A stretch of DNA of 64,000 nt. It comes from Litchfieldella xinjiangensis. GTDB lineage: Bacteria > Pseudomonadota > Gammaproteobacteria > Pseudomonadales > Halomonadaceae. The translations under genes were made by a program, and so were the position numbers. Shown here piece by piece: positions 9,153 to 19,018 of the stretch. Each line of letters starts with the position of its first letter. The first letter of the stretch is position 1. Below the pieces are notes generated by a model that saw nothing but the letters and a program-made list of their open reading frames with translations, had not been told where the DNA came from and searched no databases. The stretch lies in NCBI RefSeq assembly GCF_000759345.1, contig NZ_JPZL01000001.1:124001-188000 (forward strand), in the 5' to 3' direction.

Positions 9153-10019
9153 ATGGCCGAGCGCCCGGATGAGAACCGCCGAACGCCTCCCATCGTGCCG
9201 GATGCCGATGCCAGCATCACCGCCGCCCAGCGAATGCGGCAACCGCCTCAGCCAAGGCAGTGGCCACTCTGGTTCGTCGTGGTGGTATTGATTCTGGCCC
9301 TGGCAACCCTGGGGTATCTCACCTGGGTGGAGCGCCAGGCGATGAGTGAACAGGTACGGCGGCTGGAAGGGCAGCTCTCCAATGTGCACGCACGGTTCGA
9401 TGTTCTCGACGATCAGCGTTCCGATAATGTCGACTCACTGGATGAGCGGCTCGACAGCGTCATCGAACAGCAGACATCGGTGCGAGAACGACTCGAAGAG
9501 CAGGAGCAGCTTTTGGAGTCAGTACGCCGCGCCAGTATAGAAGACAGCGAACTTGCTCCGCTGGAATCGAGAGTCGAGTCGCTGGAAACCGCCCTGGCTA
9601 CCGTAGAGGATCTTGTTGCTTCCCAGCGGCAATCCCTCGATGCGATCGAACGAGCCAGCGACGAAGGGCGCCAACGGTTGGACGCGAGGCTGACGAGTTT
9701 CGAGGAATCCGTACAGTTCCAATCTCAACGTATGGAAGGGATGGCGGACAGCTTGAGCACGCTTCGAAGTACGCAGCGTGAATTGCAGGCGTCCATGGAA
9801 GAGCGTGCCGCTATCGAGCCCGAGCGCATCGAGAACCTGGAAGAACAACTGGCCGCTCGGACCGAGACCCTTGAGACACTACAGGAACAACGCGATACTG
9901 TGCGTGAGGAACTCGATAACCTGCGTGACCGCCTGAGCGGTAGCCAGTCGGAACTGACCGAGTTGCGCCAGAACCAGGTCGCCCTGAGCGCCAGTCTGGA
10001 GGCCCTGCAGAGCCGTTAA
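9153..10019 (+). CDS. Single-pass inner-membrane coiled-coil protein, upstream of tamA
   Basis: A 288-residue protein I do not recognise. A Pro/Arg-rich cytosolic N-terminus of about 37 residues precedes one transmembrane helix (about 38-58, PLWFVVVVLILALATLGYL). The remaining 230 residues are almost continuous heptad-patterned coiled coil rich in Glu, Arg, Gln and Leu, predicted to lie in the periplasm, with no enzymatic motif. AAGGAG sits 6 nt before the ATG. The gene is 15 bp upstream of tamA on the same strand, so it is probably co-transcribed with the TAM system. A role in spanning or bracing the envelope beside TamB is only an inference. Confidence 0.85.
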   Translation: MAERPDENRRTPPIVPDADASITAAQRMRQPPQPRQWPLWFVVVVLILALATLGYLTWVERQAMSEQVRRLEGQLSNVHARFDVLDDQRSDNVDSLDERLDSVIEQQTSVRERLEEQEQLLESVRRASIEDSELAPLESRVESLETALATVEDLVASQRQSLDAIERASDEGRQRLDARLTSFEESVQFQSQRMEGMADSLSTLRSTQRELQASMEERAAIEPERIENLEEQLAARTETLETLQEQRDTVREELDNLRDRLSGSQSELTELRQNQVALSASLEALQSR

Positions 10020-10034
10020 GGGACAAGAGGTGAT

Positions 10035-11906
10035 ATGGAACATCGAAAACTCGGGCCTCTGAGCATGGCAGCAACCTGCCTTTTGGCGGCACTGCCATGC
10101 TGGGCACTGGATGCTCGAGTCGATGGCCTCTCAGGTGAGCCGGCGACGAACATAGAGAACTACCTGGCGGGGCTGGAAGCGTCGCAATACAGCCGAGCGC
10201 GTCTCGAGGCGGAGATCAGGCGCCGTTCACGTGAGGCGATGCGGGCCTTTGGCTACTACGAACCTGGGTTCACCCTTGAGTTTATCGGCGATGCGCCCGA
10301 GGCCGTGAATCTCGTGGTCGATCCCGGGCCCCGCGTCACGATCACCGACATGGAACTCGGCATCACTGGCGACGCCAAGGATGACGACGAATTTCAGGCA
10401 GTCCTGGAGGGCTTCCCCCTCAAGAAAGGCGACCCGCTTCGCCATGCTCCTTACGACCAGTTGCGCAATCGGTTGCAGAACCTGTCGCTGCAACGAGGTT
10501 ACTTCGACTCCGGTTTCAGTGACCGCCGCCTGGAGATACGCCCTTGGGAGGAAAGTGCCCGGATTTACCTGCAGCTCGACAGCGGGCCACGCTACCGCTT
10601 CGGTGAAGTGCGTTTCGAAGGCAGCCAGATCGAGGAGGCACGCTTACGCCAGATGCTGCCTTTCGAAACGGGGGATCCTTACCTGGCAGGCCATCTTGCC
10701 GAATACAATCAACGCCTCGGACAGACCAATTGGTTCTCATCGATCAGCGTGCGTCCGCGCCTGCAGCAGGAAAGCGCCCTGGCGTTACCGGTGTCCGGCA
10801 CCCATTGGTGGGATGAAGTAGAACGAGGGGGGGGAAATGTGTCCCCCTCACGCTCATTCGCGACCTATTCGCGTCCCCGTGTCTCGGCAGACGCTATTGT
10901 TACCGCTAGCAAGCTCCGTGGCGAGCAACGCAACGTAGTGCCGCTCGATGTCACGCTAACGCCTGCAGATCGCCATCAGTTCGAAGTCGGCGTCGGTTAT
11001 GCCACTGACGTTGGCCCTCGGTTGAGCTTTTCCTGGGACCAGCCGTGGCTCAACGAGTACGGACACAGCCTGAACCACGACCTTTACCTCTCGGCACCCG
11101 AGCAGCGCTTCACCGGCGAATACATCATGCCGCTGGAAGACCCGCTCAACGACAGCTATCGCCTGCAGTACGGTTTTCGTCACCGGGACAACGAAGACAC
11201 TCGAAGCCTGGAGGCATCGGTCGAAGTCGGGCGTCGCTGGCAGTTCGACAATGGCTGGGTACAGAATCTATATCTGCGCTCCACCTTCGAGGACTATACC
11301 CAGGCAGGTGTATCGGACCAGGTATTCTTGCTCTACCCCGGAATCAGTTGGTCTCGAACACGAACACGCAACCCACGCTTTCCCACTTGGGGGGATCGAC
11401 AGCGTCTCGCTGTCGAGTATTCGAATACTGCCTGGGGCTCGCAGGTCGAGTTTCTGAGAGCCACTCTCGATTCTCAGTGGATCAGAATGTGGGGAGATGA
11501 CACGCGATTTGTGGGACGCACTAGTCTCGGCACCATAGAGACCGACGAATTCGAGCGCATGCCTCCCTCGCTCCGGTTTTTTGCCGGGGGTGACAGAAGC
11601 GTGAGAGGGTATTCTTATGAAAGCCTGGCACCCAGAGATGAAGAGGGGCGCCTGGAGGGCGGCCAGCAATTGTTGACCGGTAGCGTGGAGGTTCAGCGTC
11701 GAGTCACTGGTGACTGGTGGGGTGCTGCGTTCGTCGACACTGGCGACGCCTTCGATTCGTGGGGGCCAGCCTCCTTGAATACAGGCGCAGGGCTTGGGGT
11801 GCGCTGGATTTCTCCGGTGGGTCCAGTACGCTTCGATGTCGCCCATCCCTTCGATGACGAGGAGAATTCGTGGCGCATTCACTTCGCGATCGGACCTGAG
11901 TTTTGA
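10035..11906 (+). CDS. tamA: TamA, outer-membrane translocation and assembly protein (Omp85 family)
   Basis: A 623-residue Omp85 protein. A signal peptide ends near CWALDA, followed by three POTRA-like units (VDGLSGEPATNIENYL, VTITDMELGI, YRFGEVRFEGSQIEE). A 16-strand barrel domain comes next, with the conserved RxFxAGGDRSVRGY signature (LRFFAGGDRSVRGYSY). The chain ends with the beta-signal FAIGPEF and its C-terminal Phe. TamA acts with inner-membrane TamB in outer-membrane protein insertion and phospholipid transport. Its stop overlaps the tamB TTG start as TTGA. Confidence 0.93.
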   Translation: MEHRKLGPLSMAATCLLAALPCWALDARVDGLSGEPATNIENYLAGLEASQYSRARLEAEIRRRSREAMRAFGYYEPGFTLEFIGDAPEAVNLVVDPGPRVTITDMELGITGDAKDDDEFQAVLEGFPLKKGDPLRHAPYDQLRNRLQNLSLQRGYFDSGFSDRRLEIRPWEESARIYLQLDSGPRYRFGEVRFEGSQIEEARLRQMLPFETGDPYLAGHLAEYNQRLGQTNWFSSISVRPRLQQESALALPVSGTHWWDEVERGGGNVSPSRSFATYSRPRVSADAIVTASKLRGEQRNVVPLDVTLTPADRHQFEVGVGYATDVGPRLSFSWDQPWLNEYGHSLNHDLYLSAPEQRFTGEYIMPLEDPLNDSYRLQYGFRHRDNEDTRSLEASVEVGRRWQFDNGWVQNLYLRSTFEDYTQAGVSDQVFLLYPGISWSRTRTRNPRFPTWGDRQRLAVEYSNTAWGSQVEFLRATLDSQWIRMWGDDTRFVGRTSLGTIETDEFERMPPSLRFFAGGDRSVRGYSYESLAPRDEEGRLEGGQQLLTGSVEVQRRVTGDWWGAAFVDTGDAFDSWGPASLNTGAGLGVRWISPVGPVRFDVAHPFDDEENSWRIHFAIGPEF

Positions 11907-14900
11907 GAATACTGTCTTTTGCCTGGACACTCCTGCGTGGCGTCATCTGGCTTCCCATCTGGGTATTGGGCCTGGTCCTGTTTGCCCTGGGCCTTGCGTT
12001 ATCCCCCTGGGGGACCGGATTGCTTCTCGAGCAAGGGCAGCAACGTGGATGGTTCAGCTATGAGCATGCCGAAGGAGCCCCGCTAGATCGACTGGTACTC
12101 GACGAGTTTCGCCTTCAAGCAGGCCCCGCCGATATCTACCTGCGCCATTTCATACTGGATTGGGCCGATGATTGTATTCTGAGTGGCAAGTTGTGCATCG
12201 ATGAGCTCACCCTTGCGGGAGGCCGGGTTTCTCTCGAGGGTGGCGAGGCGCAGGAACAGGAATCGCCTAACGAGCCCGGCGATAGCCCTTTTTCGTTCTC
12301 GTTTCCATTCCCTGTCGAGGTGCGCAGGGCCATAGTCGACGATATGGATGTGCGTCTTGCCGACGGGACTCACCTTGCCTGGGATCGCTTTATCACGGGG
12401 GTTCACGCCCGCGGTGATACCGTTACGCTAGCACCGACCGTTTGGCATGAGGCGCGGCTGACGCTGCCGGTATCGGCAGGGTCCATGCTGGCTTTGGACG
12501 CGGGCGAGGCCGATCAACCTACTCCGATTCAGGCGGATGCCATCGATTCAGCGATTGCCGGGCAATCTCCGCTTCCTGCCGTTGCTCTGGAACAGATAGA
12601 GGAGGAGGTATCGGTTCCCCTGGAAGAGCAGGCCCGCCTATCGCTCCCCGACATTACGCTACCGGTTGGGGTCGAAGTGCCCCATCTGTTGATCAGTGAC
12701 TTCGCTGTCGAGGGTCCATTCGAGTATACCGTCGACCGCTTGTCGCTCATGTTGGCTGCGCGGGACAGTCACGTCCAGATCATGCATCTCGCGCTCGCTA
12801 GTGTGGAAGCGGATGCCGAGCTCAGCGCGCAGATCGAACTCAGTGGCGACTATCCCCTCGAGGCCGAACTCAACACCACACTATGGTTGCCGGAGCGCTT
12901 TCCGGAGCTATCGGGCGAATCACTGACATTGAATGTCAACGGAAGCTTGGCCGACCTTGATTTTCAACTCGAGGCGCAAGGCCCCGTAGATCTTCGCCTG
13001 GATGGCCAGTTAGATGCGCTTGACCCCACATTGCCCTTTCTCGTAACGCTGCGCTCCGACGAAGCGCGCTGGCCGCTGCCCAGCGGTCAAGATGACGACC
13101 GGGACGCTGGGGAAGCAGGCGAGCAGGGCGAATCGCCTGAAGACACGCCTTATCGCATACGTAATCTTCTCGCCCGTCTCGAAGGCGATCTACTTGACTA
13201 CCGAGCAGCCTTGTCAGTGGAGGCCAGTGGTCCGCAGATCCCATCCACGCGCCTGGCCTTGACGGGTGAGGGCGACCACGAGCATTTTGCCTGGTCGCCA
13301 TTATCATTGGCGCTTGAACAGGGCTCCTTGATCAGCCACGGCGATATCGATTGGAGCGACGGTCTTCAAGTGAATACTGACCTGCGGCTATCGCAGGTCG
13401 ATCCCGGTCAATTTACCGAGGCACTTTCGGGCCAGATCAGCGGTACTGCCGAGGTACGCTTCGCCCAAGGCCCCGGTGGATGGCAGTTGGACGTACCGGA
13501 CGTTTCGCTGGACGGCCGCTTGCAGGATTTGCCGATGCGCCTTGATGCCAGCTTAGCTGGCAATAGCGACATGCACTGGCAGATCGAGCGCCTTGATTTC
13601 AGGCAGGGCGAGAATCGTCTGAATGCCCAGGGCCGACTGGGCGAGCGTCTTTCGTTGAGCGGGAGCGTAGATGTTCCTGCACTGGAAGCGCTTTCCCCCG
13701 AACTGGCCGGGAGCCTGCAGGGCGAGTTCGATGTCAGGGGCACCCTGGAGTCACCCCAGGTGGAAGTGGAACTCTTGGGTGAGCAGTTACGCTTCGCCGA
13801 CAATCGTGTCGAGCGACTCAACCTGTCAGCGACGAGCCGCGGATTCGACGATCCACAACTCGACGCTCAGGTGGATATAGAACAGGTCGATGCGGCAGGC
13901 CAACGCTTCGATACTATCGATCTGGACTTGAGCGGACGGTTATCCGACCACCGTTTGACTGTGGAAGCTGATGCCAGCGAGGACATGCCGCTGTCGCGTC
14001 TTTCGCTAGCCCTATCGGGGGGGCTGAACAGCGATCGCAGCCGGTACCGTGGCCGCGTGTCGCCATTGGAAATCGACAGCGATGATTATGGCGAGCTACG
14101 CCTGTCTTCCCCTGTGGATTTCACGGCCAACCTGAACGCCAGTAGTGTCGATGTCGAGCCATTCTGCCTGCGCCGCGAGCAGGGTGGTGAGTTGTGTATC
14201 GAGGAGCCGCTTCAGGCCGGTGCCACCCAAGGAAGCGCCGTGTTCGCCTTGAATGACATGCCAATGGATCTGGTGAATAACGCGTTGCCTGAGGGCTGGC
14301 AGATTCAAGGCGGAAGTGATGCCGATGTCGTGGCTCGCTGGGAGCAGGGCGGTACGCGCTGGTCCGTTCAGACACAGCTCGATAGTCAGGTGGTGCTCAG
14401 TGGTCAGGACGCTTACGGCCAGCCTTGGCAGCTTCCCGCTTCGCAAGCTTCTCTGACGGTGGATGCCAACCAGGCCCGTGCAGAAGCGGAGCTATCCCTG
14501 ACCCTGGCGGAGTCCGGCGAATTGCGACTTGATCTTGGCATCGATGATCCCATGAATCGGGGGGCACTCGAGGGTCGCCTTGTCCTAGATGACATCCGCT
14601 TGTCACCGTATCGTAGTCTGGTCGCGGGCATGGAGCGATTGCGTGGTGGTATCTCAGGCGATGTCGCTATTGGCGGCGATCTCACTTCGCCATCTCTTAC
14701 TGGAGACATTCGCTTGAACGGTCTCCAGGCGCGGGGCGGAGATATCCCCGTCGAGATACGTGATGGTGAGATAGGTATCGAGCTGGCGGGGGACCAGGCG
14801 ACTATCCAAGGGTTCATCGCAGCGGAGCAAGGACGCCTCAATATCGATGGCGAGGCGGCCTGGCCAAGTACCGATGCGTGGGAGATTTCCCTCGACCTCG

Positions 14901-15925
14901 AAGCCCGGGACGACCCGATCCTTGCGGTTCTTCCCGACTTCGGTCGCTTGCGCATCGCCCCGGATCTTGAGATCGATATCGATCCGGAGCTTTTACAGGT
15001 CCGTGGACGTGTCGAGATCCCGTGGGCTCGGCTCGAGGTGGGTCAGACGCCACCTTCAGCGGTCAGCCCGAGCAGTGACGAGATCATTATTACGCGGCGT
15101 GACGAGATCGAGGCACAACGGGAAGCCGAACGCGCCACCGAAGCAGCACAGGAGGGCGCCGATGTCGCGGCTGCCGAAGCCTTGGCCGAGGCCGGTATGG
15201 AAATCGATGTCCGAATAGATCTAGTGTTGGGCTCCGATATCCTGCTCGAGGCGTATGGGCTCGAGACCGGGCTCAGCGGGACTCTCGAGGTCCGACAGCA
15301 ATCGGGGCCGGTACAACTGTTCGGCGACGTGAACCTCACCGATGGGCGTTTTCGTGCCTTTGGGCAGGACTTGCTGATTCGTCAGGGACAGTTATTGTTC
15401 AGTGGCCCCGCCGATCAGCCGCTGCTTCAATTCGAGGCCATTCGAAACCCCAATGTGACCGAGGACGATGTCATCGCAGGGTTGCGCGTCAGTGGTTCGG
15501 CCGACGCACCCAATCTAGAGGTGTTCTCCGAACCGGCCATGGACGAGGCGCGTGCGCTTTCCTATCTGTTGCGCGGGCGAGCGCCCGAGGACGGCGATAC
15601 CGACGGAGCCTTGGCATCGGCCCTGATCGGGCTTTCCTTATCGCGCACGGGCAATGCTGTGGGTCAGTTGGGTGAAGCGTTCGGCATCGACGATCTTTCC
15701 CTCGAAACAGCCGGGACCGGTGAAGAAAGTCAGGTCGTGGTCAGCGGCTATCTGTTCGAAGATCTTCGGGTCAGCTATGGGGTGGGCATCTTCTCGCCGA
15801 TTGCCGAATTGACGCTGCGCTATACGCTGATGCGTAATCTTTACCTACAGGCAGTATCGGGGGCAGCCCAGGCCGTCGACCTGATCTACAGTTTCAGCCT
15901 GGGCAAGGCAGCATCCCGGCCATGA
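11903..15925 (+). CDS. tamB: TamB, AsmA-like inter-membrane bridge protein
   Basis: A 1340-residue protein in the normal TamB size range. An N-terminal membrane anchor (residues about 5-32, LLRGVIWLPIWVLGLVLFAL) is followed by a very long stretch of amphipathic beta repeats that form the periplasmic groove, and a C-terminal DUF490 domain (VSGYLFEDLRVSYGVGIF, LTLRYTLMRNLYLQ). An Ala/Glu-rich helical insertion lies near residue 1070. TamB spans the periplasm between the inner membrane and TamA and is implicated in anterograde phospholipid transport. The start is an unusual TTG overlapping the tamA stop. No ATG or GTG nearby keeps the membrane anchor, so TTG is the best choice and implies translational coupling. 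Confidence 0.93.
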   Translation: MRILSFAWTLLRGVIWLPIWVLGLVLFALGLALSPWGTGLLLEQGQQRGWFSYEHAEGAPLDRLVLDEFRLQAGPADIYLRHFILDWADDCILSGKLCIDELTLAGGRVSLEGGEAQEQESPNEPGDSPFSFSFPFPVEVRRAIVDDMDVRLADGTHLAWDRFITGVHARGDTVTLAPTVWHEARLTLPVSAGSMLALDAGEADQPTPIQADAIDSAIAGQSPLPAVALEQIEEEVSVPLEEQARLSLPDITLPVGVEVPHLLISDFAVEGPFEYTVDRLSLMLAARDSHVQIMHLALASVEADAELSAQIELSGDYPLEAELNTTLWLPERFPELSGESLTLNVNGSLADLDFQLEAQGPVDLRLDGQLDALDPTLPFLVTLRSDEARWPLPSGQDDDRDAGEAGEQGESPEDTPYRIRNLLARLEGDLLDYRAALSVEASGPQIPSTRLALTGEGDHEHFAWSPLSLALEQGSLISHGDIDWSDGLQVNTDLRLSQVDPGQFTEALSGQISGTAEVRFAQGPGGWQLDVPDVSLDGRLQDLPMRLDASLAGNSDMHWQIERLDFRQGENRLNAQGRLGERLSLSGSVDVPALEALSPELAGSLQGEFDVRGTLESPQVEVELLGEQLRFADNRVERLNLSATSRGFDDPQLDAQVDIEQVDAAGQRFDTIDLDLSGRLSDHRLTVEADASEDMPLSRLSLALSGGLNSDRSRYRGRVSPLEIDSDDYGELRLSSPVDFTANLNASSVDVEPFCLRREQGGELCIEEPLQAGATQGSAVFALNDMPMDLVNNALPEGWQIQGGSDADVVARWEQGGTRWSVQTQLDSQVVLSGQDAYGQPWQLPASQASLTVDANQARAEAELSLTLAESGELRLDLGIDDPMNRGALEGRLVLDDIRLSPYRSLVAGMERLRGGISGDVAIGGDLTSPSLTGDIRLNGLQARGGDIPVEIRDGEIGIELAGDQATIQGFIAAEQGRLNIDGEAAWPSTDAWEISLDLEARDDPILAVLPDFGRLRIAPDLEIDIDPELLQVRGRVEIPWARLEVGQTPPSAVSPSSDEIIITRRDEIEAQREAERATEAAQEGADVAAAEALAEAGMEIDVRIDLVLGSDILLEAYGLETGLSGTLEVRQQSGPVQLFGDVNLTDGRFRAFGQDLLIRQGQLLFSGPADQPLLQFEAIRNPNVTEDDVIAGLRVSGSADAPNLEVFSEPAMDEARALSYLLRGRAPEDGDTDGALASALIGLSLSRTGNAVGQLGEAFGIDDLSLETAGTGEESQVVVSGYLFEDLRVSYGVGIFSPIAELTLRYTLMRNLYLQAVSGAAQAVDLIYSFSLGKAASRP

Positions 15926-15969
15926 GCCGGCGATGACTTCGATCATGTTTCAAGACGAGGGCAGTAATC

Positions 15970-16608
15970 ATGTGGGGAGCGAGCAAAGAGAGACTGGTCA
16001 GCCCTGAGCGTGCTCTGCCGGGACGCGAGACCCCGCTGGAGATTACCGGTATTCATCACGTCACGGGGCGCAGCATGACCCCGCCGTTTCCTGAAGATCA
16101 CGAAGAGATCGTGCTGGGACTGGGATGCTTTTGGGGTGCCGAGCGACTCTTCTGGGAACTGCCGGGTGTCCACGTTACGGCAGTCGGCTATGCAGGCGGT
16201 TATACCCCCAACCCGACCTATCAGGAAACGTGCAGCGGCCAGACCGGGCATGCGGAAGTGGTACGCGTGGTATTCAATCCCCGCATCATCGGTCTTCCGG
16301 AGTTGCTGAGGGTTTTCTGGGAAGCCCACGATCCCACCCAAGGCATGCGGCAAGGCAACGATATCGGTACCCAATACCGTTCAGTAATCTATACCACCCA
16401 CGACGAGCAGAAAGTGTTGGCTGAACAAAGCCGTCAGCAGTTTCAAGAGGCACTCAAGGCCGCAGGCCGAGACACGACCATCACCACGGAGATCGCTCCC
16501 CTGGATAACTTCTATGTAGCCGAAGAATACCACCAGCAGTATCTGGCCAAGAATCCGGGTGGTTATTGTGGCTTGAAAGGAACCGGAGTCAGCTGTCCGA
16601 TCGGCTGA
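15970..16608 (+). CDS. msrA: MsrA, peptide methionine-S-sulfoxide reductase
   Basis: A 212-residue MsrA with the catalytic motif [12 protein letters not shown] (Cys53), the VGYAGG motif, GHAEVV and a C-terminal Cys in SCPIG that can resolve the disulfide. It reduces the S epimer of methionine sulfoxide in oxidised proteins. The N-terminal 45 residues before the catalytic domain match the longer, E. coli-like form. GAGG lies 9 nt before the ATG. The gene's 3' end overlaps the convergent hydrolase gene by 20 bp. Confidence 0.94.
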   Translation: MWGASKERLVSPERALPGRETPLEITGIHHVTGRSMTPPFPEDHEEIVLGLGCFWGAERLFWELPGVHVTAVGYAGGYTPNPTYQETCSGQTGHAEVVRVVFNPRIIGLPELLRVFWEAHDPTQGMRQGNDIGTQYRSVIYTTHDEQKVLAEQSRQQFQEALKAAGRDTTITTEIAPLDNFYVAEEYHQQYLAKNPGGYCGLKGTGVSCPIG

Positions 16609-17632
16609 TGGGGGTCTCTCTCAGCCAGGCTTGCGCTTTGGGCAAAAGGAGCGACCAGTCATCGAGTTGACGTGCTACACGCCGAACCAGCCAGGGGTAG
16701 GTACGGCCCCGCTCAATGCCGATGAACCCCACATGGCCTCCCTGTGGGGTGATTTCCACCCGTACGGCTTCCGCAGGCGCGGGTAATCGGTCGAACAGAT
16801 TGCTTGGCATGAACGGGTCGTCGTTGGCATGCAGGATCAGCGTCGGCAATTCGATGTCGCCGATCAGCCGTCCTGCCGAGCATCGCTGGTAATAGTCGCT
16901 GGCCGAACTGAAGCCATGCAAGGGTGCCGTCACGGCATCGTCATAGGCCCATAGGCTATCCAGGCGCCTGAGTTGCTCATGCGTCAAGTCGATGGGAAGC
17001 GCTTCCTTGGCCATCTTGGCGGCTACCTTACGCTTCAGCGAAGCCAGCAGATGGCGCTGGTAAACCCTGGCAAAGCCATGGTTCAGCGCCTCGGCACTGG
17101 CAGCCAGATCGAGTGGGGCACTGATGGCAATGGCCCCCGATAGATTGAGCCCGTCGCCCCCCTGTTCGGCGATCAGCTTGACCAGCATGTTCCCGCCCAA
17201 CGAGACGCCCGCAGCCACCTTGATCGCTGTCGGATAGCGCTTCGCCAGCTGGCCGATCACCCAATAGGCATCGGCGGTATCGCCGCTATGGTAGGCCCGG
17301 GGAAGACGGTTAGGGGTCTGACCGCAACCGCGAAAATGCATGAGCACGGCGCGCCAGCCCCGCTTCGCTGCCATATCGAGCAAAGCACGGGCATAGGGCG
17401 AGGCAAACGAACCCTCCAGGCCATGGAAAAGCACGAACAATGGCGCATCTGCTGCCAGCGGTGCGGGGCGTGCCCAGGCGAGCTCGACGAAATCGCCATC
17501 AGGCAGTTCGAGGATTTCACTATCGCGAGCCAACCTTGGCCGCGGCAATAGGCGCGGCAACAGGGTTTGCACATGGCGATTGCCAAGCACGTAGGGGGCT
17601 CGAAAATCGGCGTTTACGATGGAGCGTGACAT
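16589..17632 (-). CDS. YheT-family alpha/beta hydrolase
   Basis: A 347-residue hydrolase of the UPF0017/YheT family. The nucleophile elbow is GVSLGGNML, the early [14 protein letters not shown] and FRGCGQTPN motifs are family hallmarks, and the catalytic Asp and His are likely in NDDPFMP and GGHVGFIG. The biological substrate is unknown. I chose the ATG at 17632 because GAGG lies 5 nt upstream and the conserved [20 protein letters not shown] block follows. An ATG at 17686 would add 18 residues of no family character. Confidence 0.88.
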   Translation of the reverse strand: MSRSIVNADFRAPYVLGNRHVQTLLPRLLPRPRLARDSEILELPDGDFVELAWARPAPLAADAPLFVLFHGLEGSFASPYARALLDMAAKRGWRAVLMHFRGCGQTPNRLPRAYHSGDTADAYWVIGQLAKRYPTAIKVAAGVSLGGNMLVKLIAEQGGDGLNLSGAIAISAPLDLAASAEALNHGFARVYQRHLLASLKRKVAAKMAKEALPIDLTHEQLRRLDSLWAYDDAVTAPLHGFSSASDYYQRCSAGRLIGDIELPTLILHANDDPFMPSNLFDRLPAPAEAVRVEITPQGGHVGFIGIERGRTYPWLVRRVARQLDDWSLLLPKAQAWLRETPISRSDS

Positions 17633-17713
17633 GCCGGCCTCATGGCTGACTCTACCTAAGCTTATCGTGCCCATACCGGCAGTCAAACGGTACTGACAAA
17701 CGACGTCAGCAAT

Positions 17714-19018
17714 TCAATCAGCGCTCGGTGTCAGGTTCTCGTAAGCCGTCTCGGTGACGTGCACATTGTCCTCGACGCGAATTCCTCCATGCGAAGTGAG
17801 CGCGTCGATCGCCTCCCAGTGGATATCGTGTGCCACCTTCGTTTCGCGCAAGGGGGCCAGTAACATGGGGATGAAGTAGCATCCCGGCTCAATCGTGACC
17901 ACCATGCCGGTTTCGAGTTCCCGTGTCAGACGCAGTGCCGGGGCCCGATCGGGTGGCGGCAGGGCTGTCCCGTCGGGACCACGGCGCCCGCCGACATCGT
18001 GAACCTGCAGGCCCAACAGATGGCCCAGGCCATGGGGGCAGAATGCATAGGTCACGCCTTGCTCGATAGCCGCTTCGACACTGCAATCGATCAAACCCTG
18101 TTCCTTCAGCAGACGGCCAAGCTGTTCATGCATCTGCCAGTGCAGGTCGACGAAGTGCACCCCGGGCGCTATGCGCCTTACCAGGTTTTGTTGAAGGGCG
18201 TTCATCCCCTCCAGCAGCGCTTGGAAACGCACGTCGCTATCGTGACCACTCCAGGTGCGAGTGATGTCTGCGCAATAGCCCCGGCTACGGTGCCCGGCAT
18301 CGACGAGCAGGCTGTATCGGCGTTCTGCTGGACGAATATCGTAATGCTGGTAGTGAAGAACCCCGGCATGCTCATTGCGCCCAACAATGTTCTGGTAGGG
18401 CACCTCGGTTTCACGCTGCCGACTGGCCGCAAGATAGGCCAGTTGGATATCGAGCTCTGCCGCTCCCCCTTCGAAGGCGTCGCGTGCGGCCTGATGCCCG
18501 GCCATGGCAAGGCCGTTGGCCTCACGCAGGCAAGCCACTTCATAAGGGGATTTACGTACACGCAATTCATCCAGCGCAATCCAAAGTTGCTCTGGGTTGA
18601 GCTCCACACCCATGGATTGGGCCTGCTCGCTCGGCACGTCGCCGAGCAGCGCATAACGCCCTGGCGGCAAGGAGGGAGGCGACGACGCGTTAGACTCGAT
18701 AATATCGAAATGCTTAACCCACGCCTCGTCTGGCACCGGGGTACTCAAATGCCAGAAATCCTGCGGCATGTGCCACTGCAGTACAGGCCGATGACCGGGA
18801 CGTATCAATAGCCAGGAATGCTGCGTTCCCGCCAAAGGGACCCAGTGCAGGAAGTGACCGAAACTGGCGAAGCTGCCGGCATGATCATCGCCGAAATGCA
18901 GGTGAGCGTGACCACTGTAAATCACGACACCATCATACCCGTAACGGCCTAGCTTATCGGCGTAGGCATCATCCAGGGCCGACAGATGAGCGAGATGCTG
19001 TGCCTCGATTCGAGTCAT
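17714..19018 (-). CDS. pepQ: PepQ, Xaa-Pro dipeptidase (prolidase)
   Basis: A 434-residue prolidase, close to the 443 residues of E. coli PepQ. The N-terminal creatinase-like domain precedes a pita-bread metallopeptidase fold. Metal ligands are visible as Asp in LLVDAGHRSRGYCADITRTW, His in CPHGLGHLLGLQVHD, Glu in TIEPGCYF and Glu in GGIRVEDNVHVT. It hydrolyses Xaa-Pro dipeptides in the cytosol. Its ATG overlaps the LysR stop (ATGA), and it ends the operon that begins with a peptide-binding protein and its ABC transporter, so imported proline dipeptides are a natural substrate. Free proline is also a compatible solute in halophiles, which could make the pathway useful under salt. Confidence 0.93.
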   Translation of the reverse strand: MTRIEAQHLAHLSALDDAYADKLGRYGYDGVVIYSGHAHLHFGDDHAGSFASFGHFLHWVPLAGTQHSWLLIRPGHRPVLQWHMPQDFWHLSTPVPDEAWVKHFDIIESNASSPPSLPPGRYALLGDVPSEQAQSMGVELNPEQLWIALDELRVRKSPYEVACLREANGLAMAGHQAARDAFEGGAAELDIQLAYLAASRQRETEVPYQNIVGRNEHAGVLHYQHYDIRPAERRYSLLVDAGHRSRGYCADITRTWSGHDSDVRFQALLEGMNALQQNLVRRIAPGVHFVDLHWQMHEQLGRLLKEQGLIDCSVEAAIEQGVTYAFCPHGLGHLLGLQVHDVGGRRGPDGTALPPPDRAPALRLTRELETGMVVTIEPGCYFIPMLLAPLRETKVAHDIHWEAIDALTSHGGIRVEDNVHVTETAYENLTPSAD

